This document shows, one piece after another, positions 12,301 through 21,166 of a stretch of DNA of 64,000 nucleotides (its first letter is position 1; every line of letters starts with the position of its first letter). A program made the position numbers and the translations under genes. The DNA comes from Phaenicophaeus curvirostris. Taxonomy: Eukaryota; Chordata; Aves; Cuculiformes; Cuculidae. The stretch is from the NCBI RefSeq assembly GCF_032191515.1, contig NC_091398.1, positions 24,591,443 to 24,655,442 on the forward strand, read 5' to 3'. The notes under the pieces were generated by a model. It worked only from the letters and a program-made list of their open reading frames with translations, searched no databases and was not told the origin of the DNA.

Positions 12301-15300
12301 CAGACCGTGTTACCGAAATAGACCAGCAGCAAATTATTAACCCTAAAGCAAAGGGAGGGCTGTAATTGGAGCCTGTAAGAAGTGTCCTTGGGTGCTGTAG
12401 TCGCTGCAGGGGTGGATTGTATGGCTCAACTTTATGTATTACCTCTCAGTTGAGCCCTCGGTCCAAAGGGACAGTCCTCTTCTGCTGGCTGCCTCGGAGG
12501 GAATGGAGAGGGAGTCAAGAAGTGAAGTAGACAAATACAAGCCTTGGGCAGTGCTCACGTGTGGCTCTAGCAAGACATAGCTGTATTTAGTATCATTTAT
12601 TATGAACTACAGTCAAGCAGTGCTGGAGTAATCCTGCATCCAGTGTGGAAAATATAAATAAATGTATTTTCCTGCTGGTTTGTTTTGTTTACCTCCATAA
12701 TATTATATTTTAACCCCTTGCTTCTGCCTCAGAAAGATGCAAAAGGCAGAAAGGAAAACTTGCCTCAGGATGACCAGACTGCAGGGCACCCAGGGTAACT
12801 GGGGCTGCAGTGGGTGCTCAGGACCCTCCCCACCTTTCCTGGCCAGTGAATGTGAGAGTGGCCCATGAGCCCTGGCCAAAGCTTCATGTGGATGGGGGAA
12901 TATTCTGTGCCCAGAGCTGGATGCTGGCTGTCTGTGCTCCTGGGGGGAAAGGACCAGCCTTTCCTCCCCAGTGCAACACTTGTGGCACCCAAACCATCAG
13001 ACAGTTCAGTTTGCTAACTCAGCAGGAAACTCTTGTCTCTTCCCCACCCCACCCCTTATTTTTCTTTTCCTTAATGGATGTAATTTTTCCGGGCTGCATT
13101 GGCTCAGTGCAGGGTTAGGCAAGCTCCAGGACTGGGCATGGGAATATGCAGCTGGAAGAGTGGGAAGCAAGGAGGGGAGAAGTGAGACAGCCTCTTGCTG
13201 GTAGCAGCGAACTGCTAAATTTACTTAAAAGTCCAAACAAACGTGTCAGTTCCTGGAGAGATGAGCTGGTGCTTTGCTTCTGCCATCCTGTCCGTATCCC
13301 ATCTCCCTTCTTTTGAATTATTTTCTGTAGGAGACTGAAATTAAATAAACCAGCAGGAGGCATGAGCTGGGCTCCAGTCTCTTAGTGGTGCTTGAGTTAG
13401 GATTGTGTCAGCGTTCTACTGCATTTCTTGCCTTTTTTTAAGCAGTGACATGCACTGAGAGATGGAATAAAACAGAGTGCTTCAGTTAGCTCGAGAGCAG
13501 AACTTCTTCTTGCTTATGAATTTCTAATTTTAAATGATTTGTGAATGACAAATAATAAATTAATGTACTATTTTAAGATACTTCTTAACACTTATCCTCT
13601 CATAGTCATAAAGTGAACCAAGTCTAAAATAACTCCACCATGTGGCAAAATAAACACTTCATTTTGTAAAATCAAAGAAGCTTTACAGGCAGAAGTAATT
13701 AATCCAAACTGACAAACAAGATGAAAACTGAGGCTGTGCTTTATTTTGATTGGCATGTTTAAACTATACTGTGGGCATTCATATGCTTTAGCAAAGGCAT
13801 TTGCCTCCTGTAGGAAAGTGAGCATGGCAGAATCACAGACTGGGCTGGGGTGGAGATGGGCTCTGTCTCATGATTTTTTTTTTTCTCCTGATTTTTTTCT
13901 CATGGGAGATGCTCTCCCTTTATGAAATCTAAAAAGTCTGCACTTCCCTTCAATTTTTTGGAGCCTTGCTCTGTTAATTTGTCATCCAAAAGATATTTAA
14001 TTCCCCATGCACAGAGGATTTCTCTTTAAGTGCTAGTACTATGATTTTCCCTACATTTTCTCATGCATGCTAAATAGGAGCTGAAGAAGCTCCCAAGCAC
14101 TTGTGCTGTGAGACACAATTTGTCTTCCTGTCAGTTGTACCAGCACAATTATTTGTCAGGCGAGGCTTTGTGCTGTAAATTAATCTTGGAAATTATTAAG
14201 AAAAATGGGTCAAAAAAGTTGTAATCTAAATTACATGCGGGTTATCTGGGGTAAGAGTACTCTGCAGCCCACTGCTATTGGACATCTGGGATATGCTCAG
14301 ATTCCAGATGACTTTCAAAGGTCCGGTTAGTGGGACTAGATCCATCTAGATTTTCTTTTTTATGTTCCACATTAAACTCATTCACTGCTGTGATAAATTT
14401 TGGGCTGTGATGGAACTTCAGAATCTGTTCTAGACTTTTCTTTTTGAAGTTAACAGTGCCTTCCTGAAAGTAATGAGTTCGTGATTTTTAGGTTTGCTCT
14501 GATTTTCTAGGAGCTGTTCTACCATGTTCAAGCAGCCTGTTTTAAAAAAGTAAATAAATCCTTTATTTCTGCTTGTAACAGACACATCTGGACAGATCAT
14601 CAATTCCCCTGAAATTTACCCTGTACCAGATACCTTGGAATACGGAAACAGAATATACAAAATAATACGTGGGAATTTTACATGGTCTTCAGCTTTGAAA
14701 ACCTGCATGGCAAATGGTGCGGAGTTGGTCAGCATTACAGACCAGTATCACCAGGCTTTCCTCACAATCATTGTGAATCGGCTGGGATACAACCACTGGA
14801 TTGGGCTGTTCACTTCAGATGTACGTAGTGAACTACCTCGCTATGAATATGATGCTGCAGAGGAACATTTCCAGTATCAGGCTAATGAGCTGTCATTCAT
14901 TTCAAGTCACAGGAAGTTTACATCTGAAAATGAAACCCTGGAAAGCTTGAGCCCTAACCATTTTTTTGCAACATCATGTATAGATCTAATGAGATCCAGT
15001 TTAGTGCAACAAGTACTGAAAACTAAAAGGCGTAGACAACGTTTAAAAGCACAGAAAAAAATCTCTTGTTGTGTCAATGGTGAAATTATCATAGGCTATG
15101 GAATCATAGAATGGTTTGGGTTGGAAAGGACCTTAAAAATGATCTAGTTGCAACCCCCCCTGACATAGGTAGGGACAGCTTCCACTAGATGATTATTATA
15201 ATTTATTATAAACATCTGTAATATATAATACTTTAAATATATTAAATTAAGCTTTTAGCTGTAATATTCTACTAGTTATATGGTATATTTAACTAATTTT

Positions 15301-18300
15301 AATTATAATTTGTTATTAATTTTATGTATTTAGATATATTTCTATTAGATGAAATATTATAATTTTATAATATAAATTATGTTGTTTCATTTTCAGTTGC
15401 TCAAAGGCGCAAATAACCACTTGCTGAAAACAATAGTTTAAATATAGTTTGTGATCTCCCGGAAGTAAGTTGGGAGCATCCTTGGATCTGTCTTCTGTAG
15501 ATCCTAATGGGTCTTCTGTAGATCCTAATGGGTCTTCTGTAGATCCTTATGGATCTACTCAGCCTTTAGTGACGTAAAAGACATTCTATAATATCTGGTG
15601 AGGATGCCACCAGAAGAAAATGGAACTTGTGTGGTGCTAAAGCATATCAGAAAGATAATCTTGAAATTTGTTTTGGCAGAATGGGCTTAACTTTGAATGG
15701 TCGGATGGAACTAAGTCTTTGTTTACCTTCTGGGAAGACGATGAGTCCCAGGCCTTTGGCAGCTGTGTTTACATTGATACTTCAGGGCACTGGAGAAGCG
15801 CTAACTGTGAAAGACTTCTTCAAGGAGCAGTTTGCCATGTGCCACCTAGTAAGTCAGAGTGAAGCATTACTTGAAATCTTTGCAGCTGCAAATGTGTGTA
15901 TTGACAGTGAAAGTATATGGAAGGAAATTAATTTATTTGAGTTAAGCAATGGTGATAGCATTATTTAAAATTTAAATCAATTTCTGACATTTCCTTGCTG
16001 TATCTCCCATTTTTTCCCCGTAAGATATTGGTCATCAAGTCTAGTCTGTGAGAATGGAAAGAGAACTTTCTTAGTAGAAACAAAGAGAATTACTTGCTCT
16101 GTCTCTGCCTATAGTAAGCACTGTTATCTGTGAAAAATGATTTCTAACAACCTAGCTCAAAGGGAAATAAATTCATTTGGCTGCAGTTAACTGTTGGGTG
16201 GAAGAAGGGAAGCATTTAGAGCGAAGTTGAAAAATTAGAGAGCCACGTCTTCACTGATTGCACATGAAAGATTTTGCAGTTTGATTTGGTTTTTTTTTAA
16301 TAAGGGTATTTTCCTGCATCCTAAAATATGTTGTGTTTCCTGCAATGCTCTGTTAATCACCTGTGCTTCATTTAAATCCACAATTCAGGTCTAGAACTCC
16401 ATTCAGTCCAGGACTGCAGAGTTTTTGGTAGCATCCAGTTCTCAGTATAGTTCTTGTTGGGTTGTACTGATCACCAGGGATTCACCTCTAGCTTCTTATA
16501 GCTCTGGGATTTGTTGACAAGAAAGCGGTTTTGGAATCCTTCAAGACAACAATTATTCTCTAGAAAATTAGTCAACTTCACTACAGAAAGCATGCTAATT
16601 TGCTTCTCATGTTGTGTAACTGTATATAGCCTAAAGTTTACTTAATTTTTTAAAATTACATTTTCACAGAATCACAGAATTATAGAATAACCAGGTTGGA
16701 AGAGACCCACCGGATCATCGAGTCCAACCGTTCCCTATTTTGTAGCAAAACAGGATGCATGTATAGCTGGATCCACAGCACTGTCAAAAAGTAGTGCTGG
16801 GAATCACAAAATGAGCTTGTAGAATTGCCCTGAGTCAGAAGGACTCCTTGCTGCAGCACGTTGCACACTGGAAAGGCTGGTTGCTGCTTATCGGTGGGAG
16901 ACTCCACTGTACTGCGATATTTGACATGAAGTTATCTTTGTGGCTTAGTGGAGAGTAACTGCAGTCCTTGGAAATCCCCATCCCTCTGGGAGATACTGGG
17001 CAGCCTGGAGTGCTGTGATGTGCCTATAATTTGGTCTTATCTCCCTTTGCACATCAGTATTGGGTTAGATTGTCCTGATATTGCTGTTGCAGTCCAGCAA
17101 GGTTTTTGATCAGAAAAGAAACCAGCTTTACTGTTTGAATACAAAAATGTACAACCACTAGATTTTTCCATTTTAAAATAGAGGCATAATGCAATAACAT
17201 GCTTATTAGCATTACTCCAAAGGAGTGTGTGGAATGTTATATTAATGTGTATGTTGTTGTGACAATAAAGCTGTGCTGTTATTTCTGTCACAGAAAAGAA
17301 TCTCGCTGCCTATAAAGGCTTATGTTCAGAAAAAACTGTTCCCTGGATCAAATTCAAGAACAGTTGCTACAGCTTTTCCACAGTTCTGCAAGGCACAAGT
17401 TTCAATACTGCATATGAAGTCTGCAAAAATCAAGGTAAGTGATTATTTTGTAGCTACAAAATGTCATTGGCATGTGTTTCCTCTGCTTTAACTTGAACAG
17501 TAATGGTGCTCATAAACCAACTATGAATTTGGAGGCAGTGTGTGAAAAGGTTAATTTCTGGAATAACTCATAAAATGTATTTCTTTCCCTTCAAACTGGT
17601 TTTAAAATAACGTGAGAACAGTTTTCTATCAGCCTGAGCATTTTCACATTAACGGCAAATTTAAGATCTTGTATAACCAGGATTTCTTGTTTAAATTGGG
17701 TCTCAAAATTTTAAGTTTCTTATTTTTTTAAATGCAGTGTTAAATTTTAATGGCATGGATTGTTCAAAAATTTGTTTTGTGTTTAATCTGTAGGATCAAA
17801 TCTCTTAACTATTCAAGATGAAGATGAAAATGCCTTCATTCTGGAAGAATTGCACAATTTCGATTATTCTGTGCAAATGATTTGGTTGAACATCCTACTA
17901 GTTACAGACAGTAAGTTCTGGGTGGAAGAGAACTGCATGTAAGAATCTGGTTTGATTTTTGTTTGTTTTTATTTGAATGCTGATATAAGTGTTTTCTAAA
18001 ACACTGTTATCCTTTGAGGTTTTTTTCGCTACTTACTGCTTTTTTTATGATGTAGTAAAACCAGTCAAGCTTTCTGTAATCGTTGTTGATTCATATTCTG
18101 AGTACTCAGTAGGTATGCATGTATGTGAATGCCATTATTTAAAGAAGCACTACAAGCTGTCTTCTGTATCAATTACACAGGATATTCTTAAATCCTTTAA
18201 AAAAAAGTAATATAGTGGCCAAGCAGACAAAATCTTGTCATTCTTTAATTCATTATTTATTTATGTGAGGGTAAGTCCAACAGAAAAAAAGAGAATTATC

Positions 18301-21166
18301 AAAATATTACAAAAATTATAAAGTTCTATAATTTTTGCCCTTAGATGAGACAGTCTCCTGGTTTGATGGCTCTCCCTTAAATTATTCTAACTGGGGCATC
18401 AGGGAGCCTGAATTAGATCATCTCAAGGGGAATTTCTGTATCAGCCTGAGGACCACAGATGGAGTCTGGAAAATATCTCCATGCAGAGAAAAAAAGGGAT
18501 TTGTGTGCAAAATGGATGCAGGTACGTGCTCTCATAAGAGAAAGCAGTTGTGTCCTTATAACCATTGTTTTATGTGTTCCCTGTCACTGCGTACTTCCTC
18601 ATGGTTTTCATTTAAGTAATTATGTACCTTGGTATTAGGAAAAGTACCTGTAAAGAAACCCAGCTCGCATGGGTCACCTCTGTTTGAGGAACCTGGGCGC
18701 ATGTTGTGTTACTGCCAACTGTGGGAGACTCTATTGTATGGGTGAGCTGTGTGCAGAGCATCAGGCTGACCTCCATAGACCTAGTAAGATGGGCAGGTGC
18801 AGCCCAGGAAAGCTGCACAGACACCGTGTCAGTAAGAACGTGGGGCTTCACAGACATCACTCAAAATGCCCAAGTGACTGCTGGCCTCAATAGCTAGATT
18901 AATCATAGAATCATAGAATCACCAGGTTGGAAAAGACCCATCGGATCATCGAGTCCAACCATTCCCATCAATCACTAACCCATGTCCCTCAGCACCTCAT
19001 CCACCCGTCCCTTAAACCCCTCCAGGGAAGGTTACTCAACCCCCTCCCTGGGCAGCCTCGGACAGGGACCAATGACCCTTTCTGTGAAATATTTTTTCCT
19101 AATGTCCAGCCTGACCCTCCCCTGGTGGGGCTTGAGGCCATTCCCTCTCATCCTGTCCCCTGTCACACAGAATCACACACACACAGAATCACACAGAATA
19201 ACCAGGTTGGAAGAGACCCACCGGATCACCGAGTCCAACCGTTCCTACCAAACACTAAACCATATCCCTCAGCACCTCGTCCACCCGTGCCTTAAACACC
19301 TCCAGGGAAGGTGACTCAACCACCTCCCTGGGCAGCCTGTTCCAGTGCCCAATGACCCTTTCTGTAAAGAATTTTTTCCTAACGTCTAGCCTAAACCTCC
19401 CCTGTCGGAGCTTGAGGCCATTCCCTCTTGTCCTGTCCCCTGTCACTTGGGAGAAGAGGCCAGCACCCTCCTCTCTACAACGTCCTTTCAGGTAGTTGTA
19501 GAGAGCAATGAGGTCACCCCTCAGCCTCCTCTTCTCCAGGCTAAACAACCCCAGCTCTCTCAGCCGCTCCTCATAAGGCCTGTTCTCCAGCCCTTTCACC
19601 AGCTTTGTTGCTCTTCTCTGGACTCGATCCAGAGCCTCAACATCCTTCTTGTGGTGAGGGGCCCAGAACTGAACACAGTATTCGAGGAGCGGTCTCACCA
19701 GTGCCGAGTACAGAGGGAGGATAACCTCCCTGGACCTGCTGGTCACGCCGTTTCTGATACAAGCCAAGATGCCATTGGCCTTCTTGGCCACCTGGGCACA
19801 CTGCTGGCTCATATTCAGTCGGCTGTCAACCAACACCCCCAGGTCCCTCTCCTCCAGGCAGCTTTCTAGACAGACTTCTCCCAGTCTGTAGCACTGCACA
19901 GGGTTGTTGTGCCCCAAGTGCAGGACCCGGCATTTGGCCTTGTTAAACCTCATGCCATTGGACTCTGCCCAGCGGTCCAGCCTGTTCAGATCCCTTTGCA
20001 GAGCCTCCCGACCCTCCAGCAGATCGACACTTCCACCCAGCTTAGTGTCGTCCGCAAACTTGCTAAGGGTGCACTCGATGCCCTCATCCAGATCATTGAT
20101 GAAGACATTGAACAGGGCTGGACCCAGCACTGAGCCCTGGGAAACCCCACTTGTCACTGGCCTCCAGCTGGATTTCACACCATTTCCCACCACTCTCTGG
20201 GCCCGGCCAGCCAACCAGTTTGCCACCCAGGAGAGTGTGCGCCTGTCCAGCCCAGAGGCTGACAGTTTCTCAAGCAGAACGCTGTGAGAAACTGTGTCAA
20301 AGGCTTTGCTGAAGTCCAGGAAGACCACATCCACAGCCTTTCCCTCATCCAGTAGCCGGGTCACTTTGTCATAGAAGGCAATCAGGTTAGTCTGGCAAGA
20401 CCTGCCTTTTGTGAACCCATGTTGACTGGGCCTGATCACCCGGTTAACATCCACCACTGCACAGTTCTGCTCATGCATTTGTACCTTAAAAAGTAGATAA
20501 ATGCTGTGGCTCATCCTTGCACAAATGTCAATTAATATATTCCACCAAATTTAAGGGATTTGGGTAAGAGATTACGTCATACTTAACTCGGCCTGTTAGA
20601 ATCTATTGATGTGAGTCAAATTAAACAAAGAACAGCTTGCTCTTGTATGGTTTTAGGTATGTTGTCTTCTGAGTATCCATTTCTATTTCAGATATCGATG
20701 CAACAGAAACCTCTGAAAAGAGTAAGTCCCTTCTGTACTTTCTTAATTTTCTTATAAGGAGTAATAATAATTTATTTTGAGCCAATATTTTGTGAGGTAA
20801 CATTTTTCACTGTTAAACCTGTAATTTAAAATGGGTGACATATAGAGTTATAATACGTTTTCCATAAAATATCTACATGTTTATATTTAGAATTACCTAT
20901 AATTATAGTGATATTTACTTAATAATCATTTCTGTCTTTTCCTTTCAGCATCAAACCATGGGCTCGTAGCTGTGGCTGTTCTTGTGACGTTGGTGATGCT
21001 GGCTGCCATTTCTCTTTTCCTGTGGTGCCTGTATAAACAGAATAACCAACTCTTCAGCAGGATACTGTGGATCAGAAATGCCTATTTGCCACAGATTAAC
21101 ACTGATGTTCCTGCTTTGGAAGAAAGCATTCTCATTTCTGATTTTGAGAGAAGTGACAACAATTAA
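137..21166 (+). CDS. PLA2R1: PLA2R1 (secretory phospholipase A2 receptor; avian FcRY orthologue), 3' part, 19 exons
   Basis: Type I endocytic receptor of the mannose-receptor family. Mammalian PLA2R1 binds secreted phospholipases A2, and the chicken orthologue FcRY binds yolk IgY at acidic pH. Joined exons: 137-339, 640-785, 2202-2286, 3207-3339, 3904-3939, 4274-4431, 7439-7503, 7849-7952, 9270-9412, 10203-10320, 10787-10917, 11487-11631, 14582-14820, 15680-15848, 17294-17434, 17794-17910, 18345-18521, 20692-20721, 20949-21166. They total 2558 nt, which is two bases of a split codon plus exactly 852 codons including the stop; every phase matches and there is no internal stop. Encoded in order: end of CTLD3, CTLD4-8, one membrane span and a tail of about 43 residues. 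Stretches such as TEERQFWIGFNKRNPL and GTCPKGWL are near-identical to mammalian PLA2R1. The tail ends in a PLA2R1-type EESILISD motif, not an LY75 tail. The 5' part (ricin-B, FN2, CTLD1-3) lies outside the window. LY75 follows on the same strand. Confidence 0.95.
640..785 (+). CDS. PLA2R1: PLA2R1 exon: CTLD4, first half
   Basis: Acceptor TTATTGCAG, donor GTAAAT; phase 0 in, phase 2 out. Encodes IFHNEKVLMRRTWNEAEELC and the helix GAHLASFSHIYEE. The exon has the same phases and position as the LY75 exon at 59832-59974. The next intron (786-2201) contains the source of the later duplication (909-1272) and an antisense CR1. Confidence 0.94.
909..1272. repeat. Source segment of a duplicated 347-bp insertion
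   Basis: Intron DNA (909-1162) plus the first part of the antisense CR1 (1163-1272). The same segment appears at 4860-5206 with about two base differences and a 17-bp indel near 927-945. Confidence 0.92.
1163..2086 (-). mobile_element. CR1 LINE, 5'-truncated, decayed
   Basis: Antisense in a PLA2R1 intron. The 3' tail lies at the low-coordinate end (ATAGAATAATAGAATCAT). Reading the minus strand gives CR1 ORF2 C-terminal protein (NDLDEG, DDTKLGG, LAERDLGVLV, YCVQFW, RTRGNGLKL, PREVVES) in more than one frame, so it is broken. Its reverse-transcriptase core is missing. Confidence 0.93.
2202..2286 (+). CDS. PLA2R1: PLA2R1 exon: CTLD4, WIGF core
   Basis: Acceptor TTCGTAG, donor GTAACT. Encodes TEERQFWIGFNKRNPL then GTWQWSDRTP, the hydrophobic core of the lectin fold. 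It ends in phase 0 and joins VVSSF of the next exon. A CR1 stops only about 115 bp upstream of the acceptor. The following 920-bp intron shows nothing recognisable. Confidence 0.93.
3207..3339 (+). CDS. PLA2R1: PLA2R1 exon: CTLD4, C-terminal part
   Basis: Acceptor TTTTAG, donor GTGAAA. Encodes VVSSFLESKYIEDDSRNCG then the closing cysteine REWICKIPK, with an NST glycosylation sequon between. The next intron contains a sense CR1 3' end at 3605-3699. Confidence 0.92.
3605..3699 (+). mobile_element. CR1 LINE 3' end, sense
   Basis: Short 5'-truncated fragment with GGGGGGTTGGAACTAGATGA and the tail ATTCTGTGATTCTATG. It is typical of an older CR1 subfamily. Confidence 0.88.
3904..3939 (+). CDS. PLA2R1: PLA2R1 microexon (36 nt): CTLD4-CTLD5 linker
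   Basis: Acceptor TTTTGCAG, donor GTATGA. Encodes VKPKNPVWYIS with split codons on both sides. It matches the linker of mammalian PLA2R1 and keeps the frame. The following 334-bp intron has nothing recognisable. Confidence 0.88.
4274..4431 (+). CDS. PLA2R1: PLA2R1 exon: CTLD5, first half
   Basis: Acceptor TTTTCCAG, donor GTAAGA. Encodes ELPWSYYQGAEYLFHVS and FVCAWLRSGVATVNSYGEQA; ends in phase 0. The following 3-kb intron (4432-7438) holds the duplicated segment at 4830-5230 and otherwise nothing recognisable. Confidence 0.93.
4830..5230. repeat. Inserted copy of 909-1272 flanked by a 26-bp target duplication
   Basis: The copy spans 4860-5206. It is bracketed by a direct repeat at 4830-4855 and 5205-5230 (core AGAGCTGGCCAAGAATGAAG, one mismatch in 26). 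Four bases (TTTG, 4856-4859) at the left junction match neither the repeat nor the source. The right part of the copy is the 3' end of an antisense CR1. Confidence 0.9.
7439..7503 (+). CDS. PLA2R1: PLA2R1 exon: CTLD5, WWIGL core
   Basis: Acceptor TTTTTATAG, donor GTAAGA. Encodes LSSSDVHWWIGLHAENVSDEF plus two bases of the next Gly; NVS is a sequon. The following intron is 345 bp with nothing recognisable. Confidence 0.91.
7849..7952 (+). CDS. PLA2R1: PLA2R1 exon: CTLD5, middle
   Basis: Acceptor TCTGTGCAG, donor GTTTAC, a weak match to consensus. Encodes GWRDKSPVTYQNWNEGRERE and RRCGFISSQT. The following 1.3-kb intron shows nothing recognisable. Confidence 0.9.
9270..9412 (+). CDS. PLA2R1: PLA2R1 exon: end of CTLD5, start of CTLD6
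   Basis: Acceptor TTTACACAG, donor GTAAAG. Encodes GLWGDENCTVSLPCICKRK, then a charged linker and GTCPKGWLHFGFK opening CTLD6. The following 790-bp intron ends in an unusual poly-T tract. Confidence 0.94.
10203..10320 (+). CDS. PLA2R1: PLA2R1 exon: CTLD6, first half
   Basis: Acceptor TGTAAATAG after a run of 23 T; donor GTAGAG. Encodes CFLIQIPKDPVHLKNW and SLASLENELEQ. The following 466-bp intron holds nothing recognisable. Confidence 0.93.
10787..10917 (+). CDS. PLA2R1: PLA2R1 exon: CTLD6, core
   Basis: Acceptor TTTTCCAG, donor GTGAGT. Encodes FITMNLFGQKTSAWIGFQ then SDDYEKWLNE and YSNWSPVEVVD; ends in phase 0. The following 569-bp intron holds nothing recognisable. Confidence 0.94.
11487..11631 (+). 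CDS. PLA2R1: PLA2R1 exon: CTLD6, C-terminal part
   Basis: Acceptor ATTGCAG, donor GTAAGG. Encodes LPLCTLVSNNPNFYFTGKW and YGFICQKTQ, close to the mammalian protein. It is followed by a 2.95-kb intron. Confidence 0.93.
11632..14581 (+). other. PLA2R1 intron between CTLD6 and CTLD7 exons
   Basis: 2.95 kb with GT-AG ends. Part of it (about 12150-13400) is somewhat richer in G and C than its neighbours, but no exon, RNA gene or repeat family is recognised. Open frames here are short and lack splice or family support. Confidence 0.6.
14582..14820 (+). CDS. PLA2R1: PLA2R1 exon: CTLD7, first half
   Basis: Acceptor TTGTAACAG, donor GTACGT. Encodes DTSGQIINSPEIYPVP, LEYGNRIYKIIRGNFTW, LVSITDQYHQAFLTII and HWIGLFTSD; NFT is a sequon. 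Open reading continues into the intron but is not coding. The intron holds a CR1 end (15099-15190), an A/T-rich stretch and a short tandem repeat. Confidence 0.95.
15099..15190 (-). mobile_element. CR1 LINE 3' end, antisense
   Basis: Begins AATCATAGAATGGTTTGGGT and runs through ATGATCTAGTTGCAACCCCC to CTTCCACTAGAT. It is the reverse complement of the same older 3' end type seen at 3605-3699. It follows a PLA2R1 exon by about 280 bp. Confidence 0.88.
15190..15395. other. A/T-rich intron stretch
   Basis: About 200 bp made almost only of A and T with many TTATAAT-like words. Nothing is encoded here. Probably neutral low-complexity DNA. Confidence 0.6.
15490..15551. repeat. 21-bp tandem repeat, about 3 copies
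   Basis: Unit GTCTTCTGTAGATCCTAATGG repeated almost perfectly three times; the last copy has one change (CTTATGG). It lies in a PLA2R1 intron. Confidence 0.85.
15680..15848 (+). CDS. PLA2R1: PLA2R1 exon: CTLD7, second half
   Basis: Acceptor TTTGGCAG, donor GTAAGT. Encodes NGLNFEWSDGTKSLFTFW and the closing LLQGAVCHVPP. The following 1.4-kb intron holds a short CR1 3' end at 16665-16737 and nothing else recognised. Confidence 0.95.
16665..16737 (-). mobile_element. CR1 LINE 3' end, very short, antisense
   Basis: CAGAATTATAGAATAACCAG followed by the conserved GGTTGGAAGAGACCCACCGG block; ends after about 70 bp. Confidence 0.88.
17294..17434 (+). CDS. PLA2R1: PLA2R1 exon: CTLD8, start
   Basis: Acceptor TCTGTCACAG, donor GTAAGT. 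Encodes LCSEKTVPWIKFKNSCYSFS and FNTAYEVCKNQ. The following 359-bp intron holds nothing recognisable. Confidence 0.94.
17794..17910 (+). CDS. PLA2R1: PLA2R1 exon: CTLD8, core
   Basis: Acceptor AATCTGTAG, donor GTAAGT. Encodes GSNLLTIQDEDENAFILEEL and VQMIWLNILLVTD. The following 434-bp intron holds nothing recognisable. Confidence 0.94.
18345..18521 (+). CDS. PLA2R1: PLA2R1 exon: CTLD8, C-terminal part
   Basis: Acceptor TGCCCTTAG, donor GTACGT. Encodes NETVSWFDGSPLNYSNWG and EKKGFVCKMDA, closing the last lectin-like domain. The following intron (18522-20691) carries two antisense CR1 copies end to end. Confidence 0.95.
18904..19166 (-). mobile_element. CR1 LINE 3' fragment, antisense (first of a stacked pair)
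   Basis: Tail AATCATAGAATCATAGAATC at the low end; continues to CCTGTCCCCTGTCAC, where it is 5' truncated. The next CR1 begins directly after it in the same orientation. Confidence 0.92.
19180..20480 (-). mobile_element. CR1 LINE with long intact reverse-transcriptase C-terminal ORF
   Basis: Antisense in the PLA2R1 intron between 18522 and 20691. The minus strand is open for 419 codons (19255-20514), of which all but the first 15-20 are CR1 ORF2: VIRPSQHGFTKGRSC, VDVVFLDFSKAFDTVSH, VTSGVSQGSVLGPALFN, then the catalytic FADDTKLGG and the C-terminal RTRGNGLKLRQGRFRLD. The endonuclease and N-terminal half of ORF2 are absent, so the element is 5' truncated and dead by itself, but it is young enough to have no stop. 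Its 3' end carries a variant tail with CAGAATCACAC repeats. Confidence 0.94.
20692..20721 (+). CDS. PLA2R1: PLA2R1 microexon (30 nt): juxtamembrane stalk
   Basis: Acceptor CTATTTCAG, donor GTAAGT. Encodes IDATETSEK with split codons on both sides, matching the short stalk between CTLD8 and the membrane in mammals. Skipping it would keep the frame (30 nt). Confidence 0.87.
20949..21166 (+). CDS. PLA2R1: PLA2R1 last coding exon: transmembrane segment and tail
   Basis: Acceptor CCTTTCAG; stop TAA at 21164-21166. Encodes a stalk, a hydrophobic span of about 24 residues (LVAVAVLVTLVMLAAISLF plus WCLY) and a tail starting KQNNQLFSRILW. The tail keeps EESILI, an [DE]xxxL[LI] sorting signal, but reads NAYLP where mammalian PLA2R1 has NPYYP. 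Confidence 0.95.

Noticed and set aside
14635..15147. 170-codon open frame as one exon
   Set aside because: The real exon ends at 14820 at a GTACGT donor. The rest runs into intron and a CR1 end, and the next exon (15680) continues the domain in phase.
137..21166. First gene as a second copy of LY75
   Set aside because: Its CTLD4 region looks LY75-like at first sight, but the sequence across CTLD4-8, the count of domains to the membrane and the EESILISD tail fit PLA2R1 much better.
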